This document shows positions 1 through 9,909 of a stretch of DNA of 35,559 nt, piece by piece. Both the position numbers and the translations under genes were made by a program. The notes under the pieces were generated by a model. It was given only the letters and a program-made list of their open reading frames with translations, searched no databases and was not told the DNA's origin. This stretch comes from Polaromonas sp. (GTDB lineage: Bacteria > Pseudomonadota > Gammaproteobacteria > Burkholderiales > Burkholderiaceae_C): contig JANYED010000305.1 of the NCBI GenBank assembly GCA_025363315.1, positions 1 through 35,559 on the forward strand, read 5' to 3'. The first letter of the stretch is position 1; the number at the start of each line of letters is the position of its first letter.

Positions 1-101
1 TCAAAGCCGATGATGACTTCATAACCCTGTACAAGCGGGCCGGTGGGTCGGCCGAGCTGTGTCTCGGCAAATGGGTTCACGGTAGTTTGGGTTTGGCTCA
101 T
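1..101 (-). CDS. gatB: Aspartyl/glutamyl-tRNA amidotransferase subunit B, N-terminal part (cut by window edge)
   Basis: Only the first 33 codons are present. The gene reads leftward out of the window from an ATG at 99-101. After a short family-variable leader the translation contains LVQGYEVIIGFE, the usual start of the GatB catalytic core. GatB activates misacylated Glu-tRNA(Gln) or Asp-tRNA(Asn) so that ammonia from GatA can convert it to the amide form. It lies 10 nt after the gatA stop, so gatC-gatA-gatB is very probably one transcript. The call rests on this short stretch plus operon position. Confidence 0.9.
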   Translation of the reverse strand, partial: MSQTQTTVNPFAETQLGRPTGPLVQGYEVIIGF

Positions 102-111
102 TTCAAATCAC

Positions 112-1629
112 TTAAATGTCTTGGGGCTGGCGCATGTGCCAGTCGGTCGCCAATTGAAACTGATGCGCCGCGCCAAGCAATTGCGCTTCCTTAAAGTAAT
201 TGCCAATCAGCTGCAAACCCACGGGCATGCCGTAGGCGCCAAGACCGGCTGGCACGCTCATGCCGGGCAGGCCTGCCAGGCTCGACGACAGCGTGTAGAT
301 ATCGGCCAGGTAGCTGGCCACTGGATCTTTGGCGTTTTCGCCAATCTTCCAGGCCACGGTGGGAGACACCGGTCCGGCAATCACGTCGCATTGCGTGAAG
401 GCTTTCTGGAAGTCTTCGGCAATCAGGCGGCGGATTTTTTGCGCTTTCAGGTAGTAGGCGTCGTAGTAGCCGTGCGACAGTACGTAGGTGCCAATCATGA
501 TGCGGCGTGTGGCCTCGTCGCCAAAACCTTCGGAGCGCGACTTTTTGTACATGTCCGTAAGGTCAGTGTAGTGCGCGGCGCGGTGGCCGTAGCGCACGCC
601 GTCAAAACGGCTCAGATTGCTGCTGGCTTCTGCGGGTGCAATCACGTAATACACGGGAATCGACAGTTCGGTTAACGGTAAATCGACATCTACCAGCGTG
701 GCGCCGAGTTTTTCAAACTCGGCCAGCGCTGCGCGAACCGCTGCCAGAACGTCAGGCGCACACCCTGCACCGAAGAACTGTTTGGGCAGGCCAATGCGCA
801 ATCCTTGCAAGCTTTTTGGGTCTGTACGGCAGGCTTTATCGGCACCAGCTGCTATTAATTCAGTAGCGTAATCGGTGACAGGCAAGTCCAGCGAGGTCGA
901 GTCGCGGTCCAGGTCGGGGCCTGCCATGCTTGACAACAGCAGCGCGCAGTCGAGTGCGCTGCGTGCCATGGGGCCGGCCTGATCCAGGCTGGAAGCAAAG
1001 GCTACCATGCCGTAGCGTGAGCAGCGGCCATAGGTCGGTTTGATGCCGGTGATGCCGGTGAGAGACGCAGGCTGGCGAATTGAGCCGCCGGTGTCGGTGC
1101 CCGTGGCGGCAGGCACCAGGCGCGCGGCCACAGCTGCTGCTGAACCGCCAGATGAGCCGCCCGGAATACGGCTTAAGTCCCATGGGTTGTGCACCGGCTT
1201 GTAGGCGCTGTTGTCGTTGCCCGAGCCCATGGCGAATTCGTCGCAATTGAGCTTGCCCAGCGTGACCATGCCGGCCTGGGCCAATTTGCTGACCACCGTC
1301 GCATTAAACGGGCTGCGGTAGTTCTCCAGCATTTTCGAGCCCGCTGTGGTGACGAAGTCGCGCGTGACGAACACGTCTTTGTGGGCCAGCGGCACGCCCA
1401 GCAAAGGCGTGCGCTCGCCGGCTGCCAATCGCACGTCGGCCGCCTTGGCTTGCGCCAGCGACACGTCGGCATCCAGCGCCAGAAAAGCGCCGAGGGCGTC
1501 TTGCTGTTTTATGCGGGCCAGAAAGTGCTGGGCTATTTCGACACTGGAGACCTCGCGTGCGGCCAGCTTGGCGGCGAGTTCTGCCACGGCGAGGTTGTGC
1601 AGGTCGGGTTGGAGGGGCACGCTGCTCAT
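112..1629 (-). CDS. gatA: Glutamyl-tRNA(Gln)/aspartyl-tRNA(Asn) amidotransferase subunit A
   Basis: 505-residue amidase-signature protein that releases ammonia from glutamine and passes it to GatB for transamidation of tRNA. The Ser-cisSer-Lys triad is visible: Lys84 in AHKD, cis-Ser159 in GGSSGGS and nucleophile Ser183 in [11 protein letters not shown]. The spacing 84/159/183 equals that of other amidase-signature enzymes. Length is slightly above the usual 480-490. One reason is an extra stretch around residues 258-270 ([15 protein letters not shown]) just before the conserved LQGLRIGLP, which looks derived from an interspersed repeat (see repeat at 811-858). The start ATG overlaps the gatC stop by 4 nt (ATGA), indicating translational coupling. 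Confidence 0.97.
   Translation of the reverse strand: MSSVPLQPDLHNLAVAELAAKLAAREVSSVEIAQHFLARIKQQDALGAFLALDADVSLAQAKAADVRLAAGERTPLLGVPLAHKDVFVTRDFVTTAGSKMLENYRSPFNATVVSKLAQAGMVTLGKLNCDEFAMGSGNDNSAYKPVHNPWDLSRIPGGSSGGSAAAVAARLVPAATGTDTGGSIRQPASLTGITGIKPTYGRCSRYGMVAFASSLDQAGPMARSALDCALLLSSMAGPDLDRDSTSLDLPVTDYATELIAAGADKACRTDPKSLQGLRIGLPKQFFGAGCAPDVLAAVRAALAEFEKLGATLVDVDLPLTELSIPVYYVIAPAEASSNLSRFDGVRYGHRAAHYTDLTDMYKKSRSEGFGDEATRRIMIGTYVLSHGYYDAYYLKAQKIRRLIAEDFQKAFTQCDVIAGPVSPTVAWKIGENAKDPVASYLADIYTLSSSLAGLPGMSVPAGLGAYGMPVGLQLIGNYFKEAQLLGAAHQFQLATDWHMRQPQDI
811..858 (-). repeat. Diverged copy of the ~55-nt interspersed repeat inside gatA
   Basis: Read on the minus strand, TTAATAGC is followed after exactly 24 nt by TACAG and then an A-rich tail. 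That is the same framework and spacing as the copies at 12073 and 31443. The middle is diverged. It encodes an extra peptide in GatA that, from memory, most GatA proteins lack. Seen directly: the motif spacing. Inferred: common origin. Confidence 0.45.
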
Positions 1630-1925
1630 TCGATCACCTTAGGGACTAAAAACAGGCCGCGTTCGACGGCGGGGGCGCTGGTCTGGCTGGCGTCGCGCTG
1701 GTTGGGTTCGCTGGCGATATCCTCACGCAGGCGCAGGGCGACATCGCCCAGAATCGCTGCTGGGTGGGCCAAGGGTTCCACGCCGTCAGTGTTGACGGCC
1801 TCCATTTGTTCAACCAGGGTAAAAAAACTATTGAGCTGGCCTAAAACGCGTTCGGTCTCGTCCGGACGCAATTCAAGCCGCGCCAGATTGGCGACGCGAG
1901 CAATTTCTTGGTGTGTCAAAGCCAT
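1626..1925 (-). CDS. gatC: Glutamyl-tRNA(Gln)/aspartyl-tRNA(Asn) amidotransferase subunit C
   Basis: 99-residue small subunit that clamps GatA and GatB together. The start is the ATG at 1923-1925, giving [19 protein letters not shown], the classical GatC N-terminus. An upstream in-frame ATG at 2022-2024 would add 33 residues with no family similarity. The motif DGVEPLAHP in the middle is typical. It is the first gene of gatCAB and overlaps gatA by 4 nt. The region upstream is shared with divergent mreB. Confidence 0.95.
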   Translation of the reverse strand: MALTHQEIARVANLARLELRPDETERVLGQLNSFFTLVEQMEAVNTDGVEPLAHPAAILGDVALRLREDIASEPNQRDASQTSAPAVERGLFLVPKVIE

Positions 1926-3321
<1,396 letters not shown>

Positions 3322-3406
3322 CCCAGCCGCTGCTGTCACACTGCATCAGGATGGCCTGCATGGCATCAACACGCCAAGTACAGACAGTGCGGTTGCGGGG
3401 TGATAC

Positions 3407-4327
3407 ATGCCTTTAGGAACACTGGACCGTGCCCCGCCGCCCTTTTTCAAGCAGGGTCCGTCGGCTTTGTCCAAGTTGATGTTTTTCAGTGCCTTGGCGC
3501 TGTTCCTGATGGTTGCTGACACGCGGTTTCGCATTACCCAGCCAATTCGCGCGGCGCTAAGTACTGCGCTTTATCCGGTGCAGTGGCTGGCCTTGCAGCC
3601 GGTGCGTGCGGTGCAGGGCGCGGGCGAGTATTTCACCAGCCTGTCCCAAGCCAATTCCAGCAGCGAAGATGCGAACAAAAAACTGGCCCTGCAGTCGCTG
3701 CGGACTGGGCAGGTCGAGCAGTTGAGCCAGGAAAACAACCGCCTGCGCAAGTTGCTGGGCCTGCGTGATCAACTGGCTACCTCGGTCATGGCTGCTGAGG
3801 TTCTGTATGACGCAGCCGACCCCTACACGCGCAAAATCATCATCGATAAGGGCCTGCTGCAGGGCGTTGAGCTGGGCTCGCCGGTGCTCGACGAATCCGG
3901 TGTGCTGGGCCAGGTGACGCGCGTGCATCCGCTGGTCAGTGAGGTCACGCTGGTCACTGACCGTGATCTGGCCATTCCGGTGCTCAATGTGCGTACCGGT
4001 GCGCGCAGTGTCGCTTATGGTGACCCGTCGGTGTCTGGAAGCGGGCTGGAATTGCGCTTTATGGGTAGCAACTCGGATGTGTTGAAAGGCGACCTGCTGA
4101 CCACCAGTGGTATCGATGGTGTCTACCCTCCGGGCCTGCCGGTAGCCAAAATCAGCCGCATCGAGCGCCGCGCCGAATCGGCATTTGCTAAGATTTATTG
4201 TGCTCCGCAAGCCCTGGTGAATGGCGCGCGGCACGTCATGGTGGTCAAGCCCGTGGCCAGCCAGATACCACCACGGCCCGACGCCGCGGTGGTTGCGCCC
4301 GTAGTTAAAAAAGGGGGCTCCAAATGA
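3407..4327 (+). CDS. mreC: Rod-shape-determining protein MreC
   Basis: 306-residue bitopic protein of the elongasome that bridges MreB/MreD and activates PBP2 in the periplasm. A short cytoplasmic N-terminus precedes one membrane segment (about residues 22-40). A probable coiled coil follows (about 75-118, ending in QENNRLRKLLGLR), then the beta-barrel MreC domain with conserved stretches such as VLDESGVLGQV and LLTTSGIDGVYPPGLPV. The C-terminus (about 283-306) is a low-complexity Ala/Pro/Val tail. It lies 85 nt after mreB and 19 nt before mreD. Confidence 0.95.
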   Translation: MPLGTLDRAPPPFFKQGPSALSKLMFFSALALFLMVADTRFRITQPIRAALSTALYPVQWLALQPVRAVQGAGEYFTSLSQANSSSEDANKKLALQSLRTGQVEQLSQENNRLRKLLGLRDQLATSVMAAEVLYDAADPYTRKIIIDKGLLQGVELGSPVLDESGVLGQVTRVHPLVSEVTLVTDRDLAIPVLNVRTGARSVAYGDPSVSGSGLELRFMGSNSDVLKGDLLTTSGIDGVYPPGLPVAKISRIERRAESAFAKIYCAPQALVNGARHVMVVKPVASQIPPRPDAAVVAPVVKKGGSK

Positions 4328-4346
4328 GCTTGCAAGGATTGACAAC

Positions 4347-4865
4347 ATGATCATGCGATCTGGCCAGCAACTGCTGCTGCCAGCCAATCCGCTTTTTATA
4401 TGGAGCAGCCTGATCGCAGCGCTGCTGCTCAACATGCTGCCGCTGGGTCGCGTGCCGTGGATGCCTGACTTTCTGGCGCTGGTACTGGTTTTCTGGAATG
4501 TGCACCAGCCCCTGCGCGTGGGCATTGGCGTGGCTTTTATGTTTGGCCTGGGCATGGACGTACACCAGTCTTCGTTGCTGGGGCAGCACGCGCTGTCGTA
4601 CACGGCGCTGAGCTTTTCAGCCGCCATGATCCACCGCCGCTTGCTCTGGTTTACAGTGCCCTCGCAAGCCTTGCAGATGCTGCCGCTGTTTGCCGGGGCG
4701 CATGCTCTGGAGTTGATGGTCCGTATGGCGGGCGGCGGTATTTTTCCAGGCTGGATCATGCTCATGGCACCGCTGCTCGAGTCGGTGCTGTGGCCGGTGG
4801 TCAGCATCCTGCTGCTGGCGCCGCAGCGACGAGCGCCAAACCCCGACGAAAATAGACCACTCTAG
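4347..4865 (+). CDS. mreD: Rod-shape-determining protein MreD
   Basis: 172-residue integral membrane protein with about five or six hydrophobic segments. It is the usual size for MreD and partners MreC and RodA/PBP2 in the elongasome. Family features include the PDFLALVLVFWNVHQP stretch near residues 40-56 and a following Gly-rich helix FGLGMDVHQSSLLGQHAL. Its position between mreC and mrdA makes the assignment firm even though the family is weakly conserved. A second in-frame ATG two codons in (4353) is an alternative start. Confidence 0.93.
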   Translation: MIMRSGQQLLLPANPLFIWSSLIAALLLNMLPLGRVPWMPDFLALVLVFWNVHQPLRVGIGVAFMFGLGMDVHQSSLLGQHALSYTALSFSAAMIHRRLLWFTVPSQALQMLPLFAGAHALELMVRMAGGGIFPGWIMLMAPLLESVLWPVVSILLLAPQRRAPNPDENRPL

Positions 4866-4874
4866 ATAGATATG

Positions 4875-4992
4875 ACGCCCCCACGGTTGCTCACTGCGTG
4901 TAGCGCCCTGCCCCCCGAGGGGGCCGCTGCGCCTGCGGCCTGGCAAAGCCAGTTCCGCGGCTCCTGCCTGGATGGCAAATATGGGATCGGGC
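4875..4992 (+). repeat. GC-rich interspersed repeat with nested hairpins between mreD and mrdA
   Basis: The mreD-mrdA gap holds a GC-rich element with three inverted repeats: GCCCCC/GGGGGC around a CGA loop (4910-4924), a GCCGC/GCGGC-type pair just after it, and CTGGC-AAA-GCCAG (4940-4952). From memory, elements with this CCCCCCGAGGGGG core followed by a CTGGCAAAGCCAG-like hairpin recur between genes in many Comamonadaceae genomes. Only one copy is in this window. It could fold in the mRNA and partly separate mreBCD from mrdA, but there is no U-tract, so it is not a classical terminator. Confidence 0.6.
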
Positions 4993-5023
4993 ACTTTTAC
5001 ACCGCAAACCGCCTCTTAAAGCG

Positions 5024-7090
5024 ATGACTGAACTCCGAAACGTTGAAGCTGACCTGTCGCGTTTTCGTGCGCGCGTGGTGGTGGCCAGCCTGGTGGTGCT
5101 TGGCTCGTTTGCACTGCTGGCCAGCCGGCTGGTTTACCTGCAGGTGTATCGGCATGCTGACCTCAGCGAGCAGGCCGAAAGCAACCGCACCGCCATTGTG
5201 CCGATCGTACCTAACCGGGGGCTAATTCTGGACCGCAATGGCATCGTGCTGGCCTCCAACTATTCGGCCTACACGCTGGAAATCACGCCGTCTAAAGTCC
5301 CCAACCTTGAAGAAACGATTGCTGCGCTGGAGAAAGTCGTTGATATTCAGCTGCGAGACAAGCGCCGTTTCAAGCGCTTGCGCGAAGAGTCGAAAAATTT
5401 TGAGTCCCTGCCGATTCGTACGCGCCTGACAGACGAAGAAGTCGCGCGTTTTGCGGCGCAGCGTTTTCGCTTTCCGGGCGTTGATATCAAGGCCCGCCTG
5501 TTTCGCAGCTACCCTTACGGCGAGCTTGGTAGCCATGTGGTGGGCTACATAGGCCGCATCAATCAGGCCGAAAAAGAGACCATCGAAAGTGGTGACGACG
5601 AGGGCAACTACCGCGGTACCGACTACATTGGCAAGCTTGGGGTAGAGCAGAGCTTTGAGCAGCAGTTGCACGGCACCACGGGTGTCGAGCAGGTTGAAAC
5701 ATCTGCCGGTGGGCGCGCCGTGCGCAAGCTGGCCACCAACCCGGCCACGCCTGGTGACACCGTCATGCTGTCCATTGACATCAAACTGCAGCACCTGGTC
5801 GAAGAGATGTTTGGTGACAGGCGCGGGGCGCTGGTGGCGATTGACCCCAAAACGGGCGACGTGCTGGCCTTTGTCAGCAAGCCCACGTTTGACCCGAATC
5901 TGTTTGTGGACGGGATTGACACCGAGAGCTGGCAAGACCTCAACGAGTCGATCAACAAACCGCTGCTGAACCGGGCGCTGCGCGGCACCTACCCGCCGGG
6001 CTCAACGTACAAGCCTTTCATGGCGCTGGCGGCCTTGCAAACCGGTACCCGCGCGGCCACCACGCTCATCAACGATCCTCTGTTTTTCATGTTCGGTGGC
6101 AGGCGCTTTGGCAGCCCTGAAAATGAAAAGGGCGGCATCATGGACATGAACCGCGCCATCGTTGAGTCAAGCAATGTGTACTTTTATTCGCTCGCCAACG
6201 AGATGGGCGTGGACACGATTCACGACTTCATGAAGCCGCTGGGCTTTGGCCAAACCACAGGCATCGACATCAACGGTGAGGTGCGCGGCATTTTGCCCAG
6301 CCAGGACTGGAAGAAGCAATACTTTAAAAAGCCGGAAGCCAAAAAATGGTTTGCCGGGGAGACCATCTCGCTCGGCATTGGGCAGGGCTACAACAGCTTC
6401 ACCATGTTGCAGCTGGCGCAGGCCACGGCGATCGTGGCCAACAACGGCATCAAGCACAAGCCCCGTCTGGTGATTGGCACACAAGATTCGGTTACCCGCA
6501 CCATGAAACCGTCGCCGCTGGCAGCGCCCGAAGACCTCGGCTACAAGGCAGAGAACGTCGCCATCATTCGCAAAGCGCTGGCTGGCGTGACCCAGCGCGG
6601 CACATCGGCCAAAGTGTTTGCCGGGGCCGGGTACTTGAGCGGTGGCAAAACCGGCACAGCGCAGGCAGTGGCCCTGGCGGCCAATACCAAATACAACAGC
6701 GCCAAGCTGGAAGAGCAACAGCGCGACCACGCCCTGTACATCGCCATGGCGCCTGCAGACGACCCCAAAATTGCGATTGCAGTGATTGTTGAAAACGCGG
6801 GCTGGGGAGCCGGCTCTGCTGCTCCGATTGCCCGCCGCGCTTTCGACTACATGCTGCTGGGCCAGTACCCGAGTGAAGAAGACATGGCGGCTGTCAAGCT
6901 GGGCCAGGCCGGCGCGCCCATCGGCAAACCGCGCCGGGCGGCTGACATGACCAATTTGTTGCCAGGCGGGGCCAGTGTGGCGGGACTGGTGACGGTCGGC
7001 CAGCCCATAGCCGCAGCCCCGGCCCCACTAGCACCCGTTGCAGCGCCAGACAGCAAAGCTGTCAAGATGGCGGCAAAAACCACCCCTTAG
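5024..7090 (+). CDS. mrdA: Penicillin-binding protein 2, elongasome transpeptidase
   Basis: 688-residue class B PBP, D,D-transpeptidase for lateral wall synthesis, working with RodA and MreCD. One N-terminal membrane segment (about 20-40) is followed by the dimerisation/pedestal domain and then the transpeptidase domain. Active-site motifs: Ser327-Thr-Tyr-Lys330 in PPGSTYKPF, Ser382-Ser-Asn384 in VESSNVYFY, and Lys542-Thr-Gly-Thr545 in GGKTGTAQ. The C-terminus carries an Ala/Pro-rich tail of about 60 residues beyond the catalytic domain. rodA, often next to mrdA, is absent here. The stop codon overlaps the stop region of convergent ridA by 4 nt. Confidence 0.96.
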   Translation: MTELRNVEADLSRFRARVVVASLVVLGSFALLASRLVYLQVYRHADLSEQAESNRTAIVPIVPNRGLILDRNGIVLASNYSAYTLEITPSKVPNLEETIAALEKVVDIQLRDKRRFKRLREESKNFESLPIRTRLTDEEVARFAAQRFRFPGVDIKARLFRSYPYGELGSHVVGYIGRINQAEKETIESGDDEGNYRGTDYIGKLGVEQSFEQQLHGTTGVEQVETSAGGRAVRKLATNPATPGDTVMLSIDIKLQHLVEEMFGDRRGALVAIDPKTGDVLAFVSKPTFDPNLFVDGIDTESWQDLNESINKPLLNRALRGTYPPGSTYKPFMALAALQTGTRAATTLINDPLFFMFGGRRFGSPENEKGGIMDMNRAIVESSNVYFYSLANEMGVDTIHDFMKPLGFGQTTGIDINGEVRGILPSQDWKKQYFKKPEAKKWFAGETISLGIGQGYNSFTMLQLAQATAIVANNGIKHKPRLVIGTQDSVTRTMKPSPLAAPEDLGYKAENVAIIRKALAGVTQRGTSAKVFAGAGYLSGGKTGTAQAVALAANTKYNSAKLEEQQRDHALYIAMAPADDPKIAIAVIVENAGWGAGSAAPIARRAFDYMLLGQYPSEEDMAAVKLGQAGAPIGKPRRAADMTNLLPGGASVAGLVTVGQPIAAAPAPLAPVAAPDSKAVKMAAKTTP

Positions 7091-7473
7091 CTTGCCACGG
7101 CAACACACTCAATTTCAATGAGCATGCGCGGGTCAGGCAAAGACAAGACCACCGCGGTCGTTCGCGCTGGGTAAGGTGCGGGGCCAAAGGCAATCGTGTA
7201 GCGGCGGTTCATCTCTTGAACGTCTTGCAAACGCGTCAGCAAAACATTCACCTTGACCAGTGCCCGCATGGAACTGCCCGCCAGTACCAAGACCTCTTCA
7301 AGTGTGATGATTGCCCGATCAAATTGCGCGCCAAAGTCGCTGTCGATACGTCCGTCTTTGTGGTACCCAGGTGTACCGGACACAAACACCATGTTGCCTG
7401 TACGCACTGCCACTGACAACGGCGGCACTTTAAAGCTGCCGGTTGAGGCGATGTGGCTCAAAACTGTTGTCAT
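7087..7473 (-). CDS. RidA/YjgF family enamine/imine deaminase
   Basis: 128-residue RidA-family protein. Typical members hydrolyse reactive 2-aminoacrylate-type enamines/imines formed by PLP enzymes. Conserved features are GNMVFVSGTPG near residues 27-37 and PYPARTTAVVLSLP near 102-115, where the Arg corresponds to the substrate-carboxylate-binding Arg of RidA. The ATG at 7471-7473 was chosen because AAGGAA lies just upstream and the family starts there; a longer frame would add 16 unrelated residues. It follows the TSUP gene by 28 nt, so co-transcription is likely. It is convergent with mrdA with overlapping stop regions. Subfamily function is not certain. Confidence 0.88.
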   Translation of the reverse strand: MTTVLSHIASTGSFKVPPLSVAVRTGNMVFVSGTPGYHKDGRIDSDFGAQFDRAIITLEEVLVLAGSSMRALVKVNVLLTRLQDVQEMNRRYTIAFGPAPYPARTTAVVLSLPDPRMLIEIECVAVAS

Positions 7474-7501
7474 GAAAGTTCCTTGGGCAGGGCAGACAGC
7501 G

Positions 7502-8260
7502 TTAGCGCATGAACGCATCAAACCCGGTTTTTAAAATCAGCGCGCTGACCACCACGATAAAAACGATTCGCACAAAGCCCGAGCCATGCTTCAATGCCAG
7601 CCGCGTGCCCAGCACACTGCCCACCACATTGGCCACCGCCATCGTCAACGCAAAGTGCCACCAGACGTGGCCCTTGTAGGCAAACAGCGCCAGGGCGGCC
7701 AGGTTGGTGGCAGTGTTCAGCAGTTTGGCGGACGCCGAAGCGTTTAAAAAATCGTAGCCCAGCCAGCGCACGAATAAAAAGACAAAAAAGCTGCCGGTAC
7801 CGGGGCCAAAAAACCCGTCGTAAAACCCCAGCACCAGGCCAATGCTGCAAGCGGCAGCCGTCTCGGCGGTGCCGGTAAAGCGCGGTGCATGGGTGCTGCC
7901 GAGCTCTTTTTTTGCCAGTGTGTAAGCCAGTACTGTCAGCAGCAAAAACGGCAGCCCTTTGCGCAAAAAACTGCCGTCAATCAGCGTGACGAGCCAGGCG
8001 CCGCCCAAAGACCCGGCAAAGCCCGCCGCCGCCGCTGGCAGCAGGGCGGCCCAGCGCAGGTCGACCCGGCGCGCGTACTGCACCGTCGCCACCGCTGTGC
8101 CCCATACCGATGCGCCCTTGTTCAGACCAAACAGCGTGGCGGGCTGTGTGGTGGGAAACACAGCAAACAGCGCGGGCACCATGATCAGTCCGCCGCCGCC
8201 GACTATCGAGTCCACAAACCCTGCCAGCAGCGACGCCAGCGAAAGGATCAACAATTCCAT
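7502..8260 (-). CDS. TSUP (TauE/SafE, YfcA-like) membrane permease
   Basis: 252-residue polytopic membrane protein with about eight hydrophobic segments and the repeated TSUP motif: the first half has GFVDSIVGGGGLIMVPAL (about residues 13-30), the second GFYDGFFGPGTGSFFVF (about 147-163). The family moves sulfur-containing or organic anions such as sulfite, sulfoacetate or thiosulfate. Its position downstream of fccAB suggests export of an oxidised sulfur product or uptake of a sulfur compound, which is inference. The start ATG at 8258-8260 is preferred; an ATG three codons upstream is also in frame, and neither has a clear ribosome binding site. Confidence 0.88.
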   Translation of the reverse strand: MELLILSLASLLAGFVDSIVGGGGLIMVPALFAVFPTTQPATLFGLNKGASVWGTAVATVQYARRVDLRWAALLPAAAAGFAGSLGGAWLVTLIDGSFLRKGLPFLLLTVLAYTLAKKELGSTHAPRFTGTAETAAACSIGLVLGFYDGFFGPGTGSFFVFLFVRWLGYDFLNASASAKLLNTATNLAALALFAYKGHVWWHFALTMAVANVVGSVLGTRLALKHGSGFVRIVFIVVVSALILKTGFDAFMR

Positions 8261-8292
8261 GCACCACATTGTCGCATTGAACAGAGTTTTAA

Positions 8293-8349
8293 ATTGCTAT
8301 GCTTTCAGGAGCTGCTCCCGCCCGTATTTATTGGGCTACAGTCACTTTT
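8293..8349 (+). repeat. Interspersed ~55-nt repeat, intergenic copy
   Basis: Contains CAGGAGCTGCTCCCGCCC followed by GTATTTATTGGGCTACAG and a T-rich end, with an ATTGCTAT-type left end. It matches the copies at 12073, 13002, 20261, 20923 and 34333 over the core GGAGCTGCTCGCGCCCGTAT. It lies just upstream of the TSUP gene start, pointing away from it. Confidence 0.85.
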
Positions 8350-8374
8350 GGTGTGGTATTTGTAATTTTCAGGC

Positions 8375-8404
8375 AAAAAAAAGCGCCGGGGTTGCCAGCG
8401 CCTT
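8375..8404 (-). terminator. Rho-independent terminator downstream of fccB
   Basis: On the minus strand AAGGCGCTGG pairs with CCGGCGCTTT around a CAACC loop (10 bp including two G-U pairs), and the RNA then continues in U residues (eight T in total). Position and strand fit termination of the fccA-fccB transcript, leaving the TSUP gene with its own promoter. Confidence 0.8.
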
Positions 8405-8591
8405 GTTAGCTGCACCCCTTGTGAGCGGTGCAACTGCCTTGAATCAAATTATGTGTCTCCTCGGCTTCTCGCATGCAGGGCCCACAAGCACCGCAGCAAT
8501 GCTGTAATTGTGGTCAATGCACTACGGCAGTGCATTGGGACTTTCCCGCCCCCGAATTGCGCGCCTGCACTTGCCGCCAGGCGCTCGCGCC

Positions 8592-9896
8592 TCAGGCCAG
8601 CGTATCTGCCCAGATGTTGCTGGCCCAGCTCAGGGCATAGCTGGCTTCCAGTTCGTTGGGCGCCGCGCTGACGCCGCCAGAGCCTGCAACGGCTTTAAAG
8701 GTTTTATCAAGCGCGACATACTCGTGCACGCTGGCCACATGAATCACGTTTTTGGTATTGACAAAGCTGTAGCAGGTGTTGGTTAGCATGGGCGCCGGGT
8801 TCACGTCCCAGCCCGACAGCTGCGCCACGATGGCGCTGGCCGCCACCTTGCCGTGGCCGTTGGCCATGTGCGCGCTCTTGGGCATGGCGGGTGCAATTTG
8901 AATGGAATCTCCCAGCACATGCACGTCTTTGGCGGCAGTTGATTCAAACGTCAGGTAATTGACGCCGCACCAGCGGTTGTTGGCCTGGTTGTTGAGCCCG
9001 GTTTTCACCGCAATCGCACCGGCCCGCATGGGCGGCAGCACATTCAGCACGGCGGCGGTCACGTCGTCCTGCACGTCGAATTTAACGGTGTTCGTTTTCG
9101 CATCAACCGCTATGGCCTTGTGCTGGCCGCGGTATTCCACCATGCCGGGGTACTGCTCGGCCCAGACCTTTTTAAACAGCGCGGGTTTGGACGTGACGTC
9201 CGGGTTCGCGTCCAGAATCAGCACTTTTGATTTCGGCTTGTTGGCCTTGAAGTAAGCCGCCACCACCGACGCCCGCTCATACGGGCCGGGTGGGCATCGG
9301 TACGGCGCTTCAGGAATCGTGATGGCAAACACGCCGCCGTCGGGCATGGCCTCAAGCTGCCTGCGCAGCGCCTGCGTCTCGGCCCCGGCCTTCCAAGCTT
9401 GCAGAATCTGGCCGCTCGCGTTGGCGGCTTGCAGGCCTTCAATGCCGCCAAGCATCAACTCGACCCCGGGCGACACCACCAGCTTGTCATACGCCATCAC
9501 GCTGCCACCGCGCAGGGTTACTGTCTTTTTGGCGGTGTCGATGCTGTCTGCAAAGTCTTTGACCACCGTGATGCCGTGGTTCTTGGAAAGACTGGCGTAA
9601 GACGTGGTCAAAAAATCCATCTGTTTGATGCCACTCACAACCAGGTTTGACATCGGGCACGACGCAAACGCGTCTTGTGGTTCGATCAACACCACGTCGA
9701 TTTTGTAGTCAGACAACAGGCGCACATACTTGGCCGCCGTTGCACCGCCGAAGCCGCCACCAATCACCACCACGGTAGCTCTGGACGGCACACCCGTCAT
9801 GCTGGCGCAGGCCGACAAGCCCGCCGCGCCGAGCAAGCCCAGGGCGGCAGATGACTGCAAAAACGAACGGCGACTGGATGGTGAGGTGTTGCGCAT
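8592..9896 (-). CDS. fccB: Flavocytochrome c sulfide dehydrogenase, flavoprotein subunit
   Basis: 434-residue FAD protein that oxidises sulfide in the periplasm and passes electrons to its cytochrome c partner. A Tat signal (SRRSFLQ, residues 8-14) is followed by a hydrophobic stretch and a lipobox-like LSAC. The FAD dinucleotide fold VVVIGGGFGG starts near residue 42. Cys80 in FASCPMSNLVV matches the covalent FAD-attachment Cys. A Cys in PYRCPPGPYER and one in NTCYSF near the C-terminus probably form the redox disulfide. The C-terminal FCSD domain is present (LEASYALSWASNIWADT). The ATG at 9894-9896 has AGGAAAG upstream; it follows fccA by 13 nt. Confidence 0.93.
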   Translation of the reverse strand: MRNTSPSSRRSFLQSSAALGLLGAAGLSACASMTGVPSRATVVVIGGGFGGATAAKYVRLLSDYKIDVVLIEPQDAFASCPMSNLVVSGIKQMDFLTTSYASLSKNHGITVVKDFADSIDTAKKTVTLRGGSVMAYDKLVVSPGVELMLGGIEGLQAANASGQILQAWKAGAETQALRRQLEAMPDGGVFAITIPEAPYRCPPGPYERASVVAAYFKANKPKSKVLILDANPDVTSKPALFKKVWAEQYPGMVEYRGQHKAIAVDAKTNTVKFDVQDDVTAAVLNVLPPMRAGAIAVKTGLNNQANNRWCGVNYLTFESTAAKDVHVLGDSIQIAPAMPKSAHMANGHGKVAASAIVAQLSGWDVNPAPMLTNTCYSFVNTKNVIHVASVHEYVALDKTFKAVAGSGGVSAAPNELEASYALSWASNIWADTLA

Positions 9897-9909
9897 GATG
9901 TAGCTTTCC

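Larger units (their letters stand above)
8261..8591. other. Intergenic region between the TSUP gene and fccB
   Basis: 331 nt without a credible gene. It contains one copy of the interspersed repeat (8293-8349) and a strong intrinsic terminator for the leftward fccAB transcript (8375-8404). A 6-bp inverted repeat TGCACC/GGTGCA lies at 8411-8432. Nothing recognisable was seen in the remainder. Confidence 0.5.

Noticed and set aside
3557-4807. 416-codon frame antisense to mreC and mreD
   Set aside because: Opposite confirmed genes, with Ser/Arg/Cys-rich sequence typical of antisense shadows.
8411-8432. TGCACC/GGTGCA inverted repeat as a regulator site
   Set aside because: It lies downstream of fccB, not in a promoter, and a 6-bp repeat is expected by chance in a region this long.
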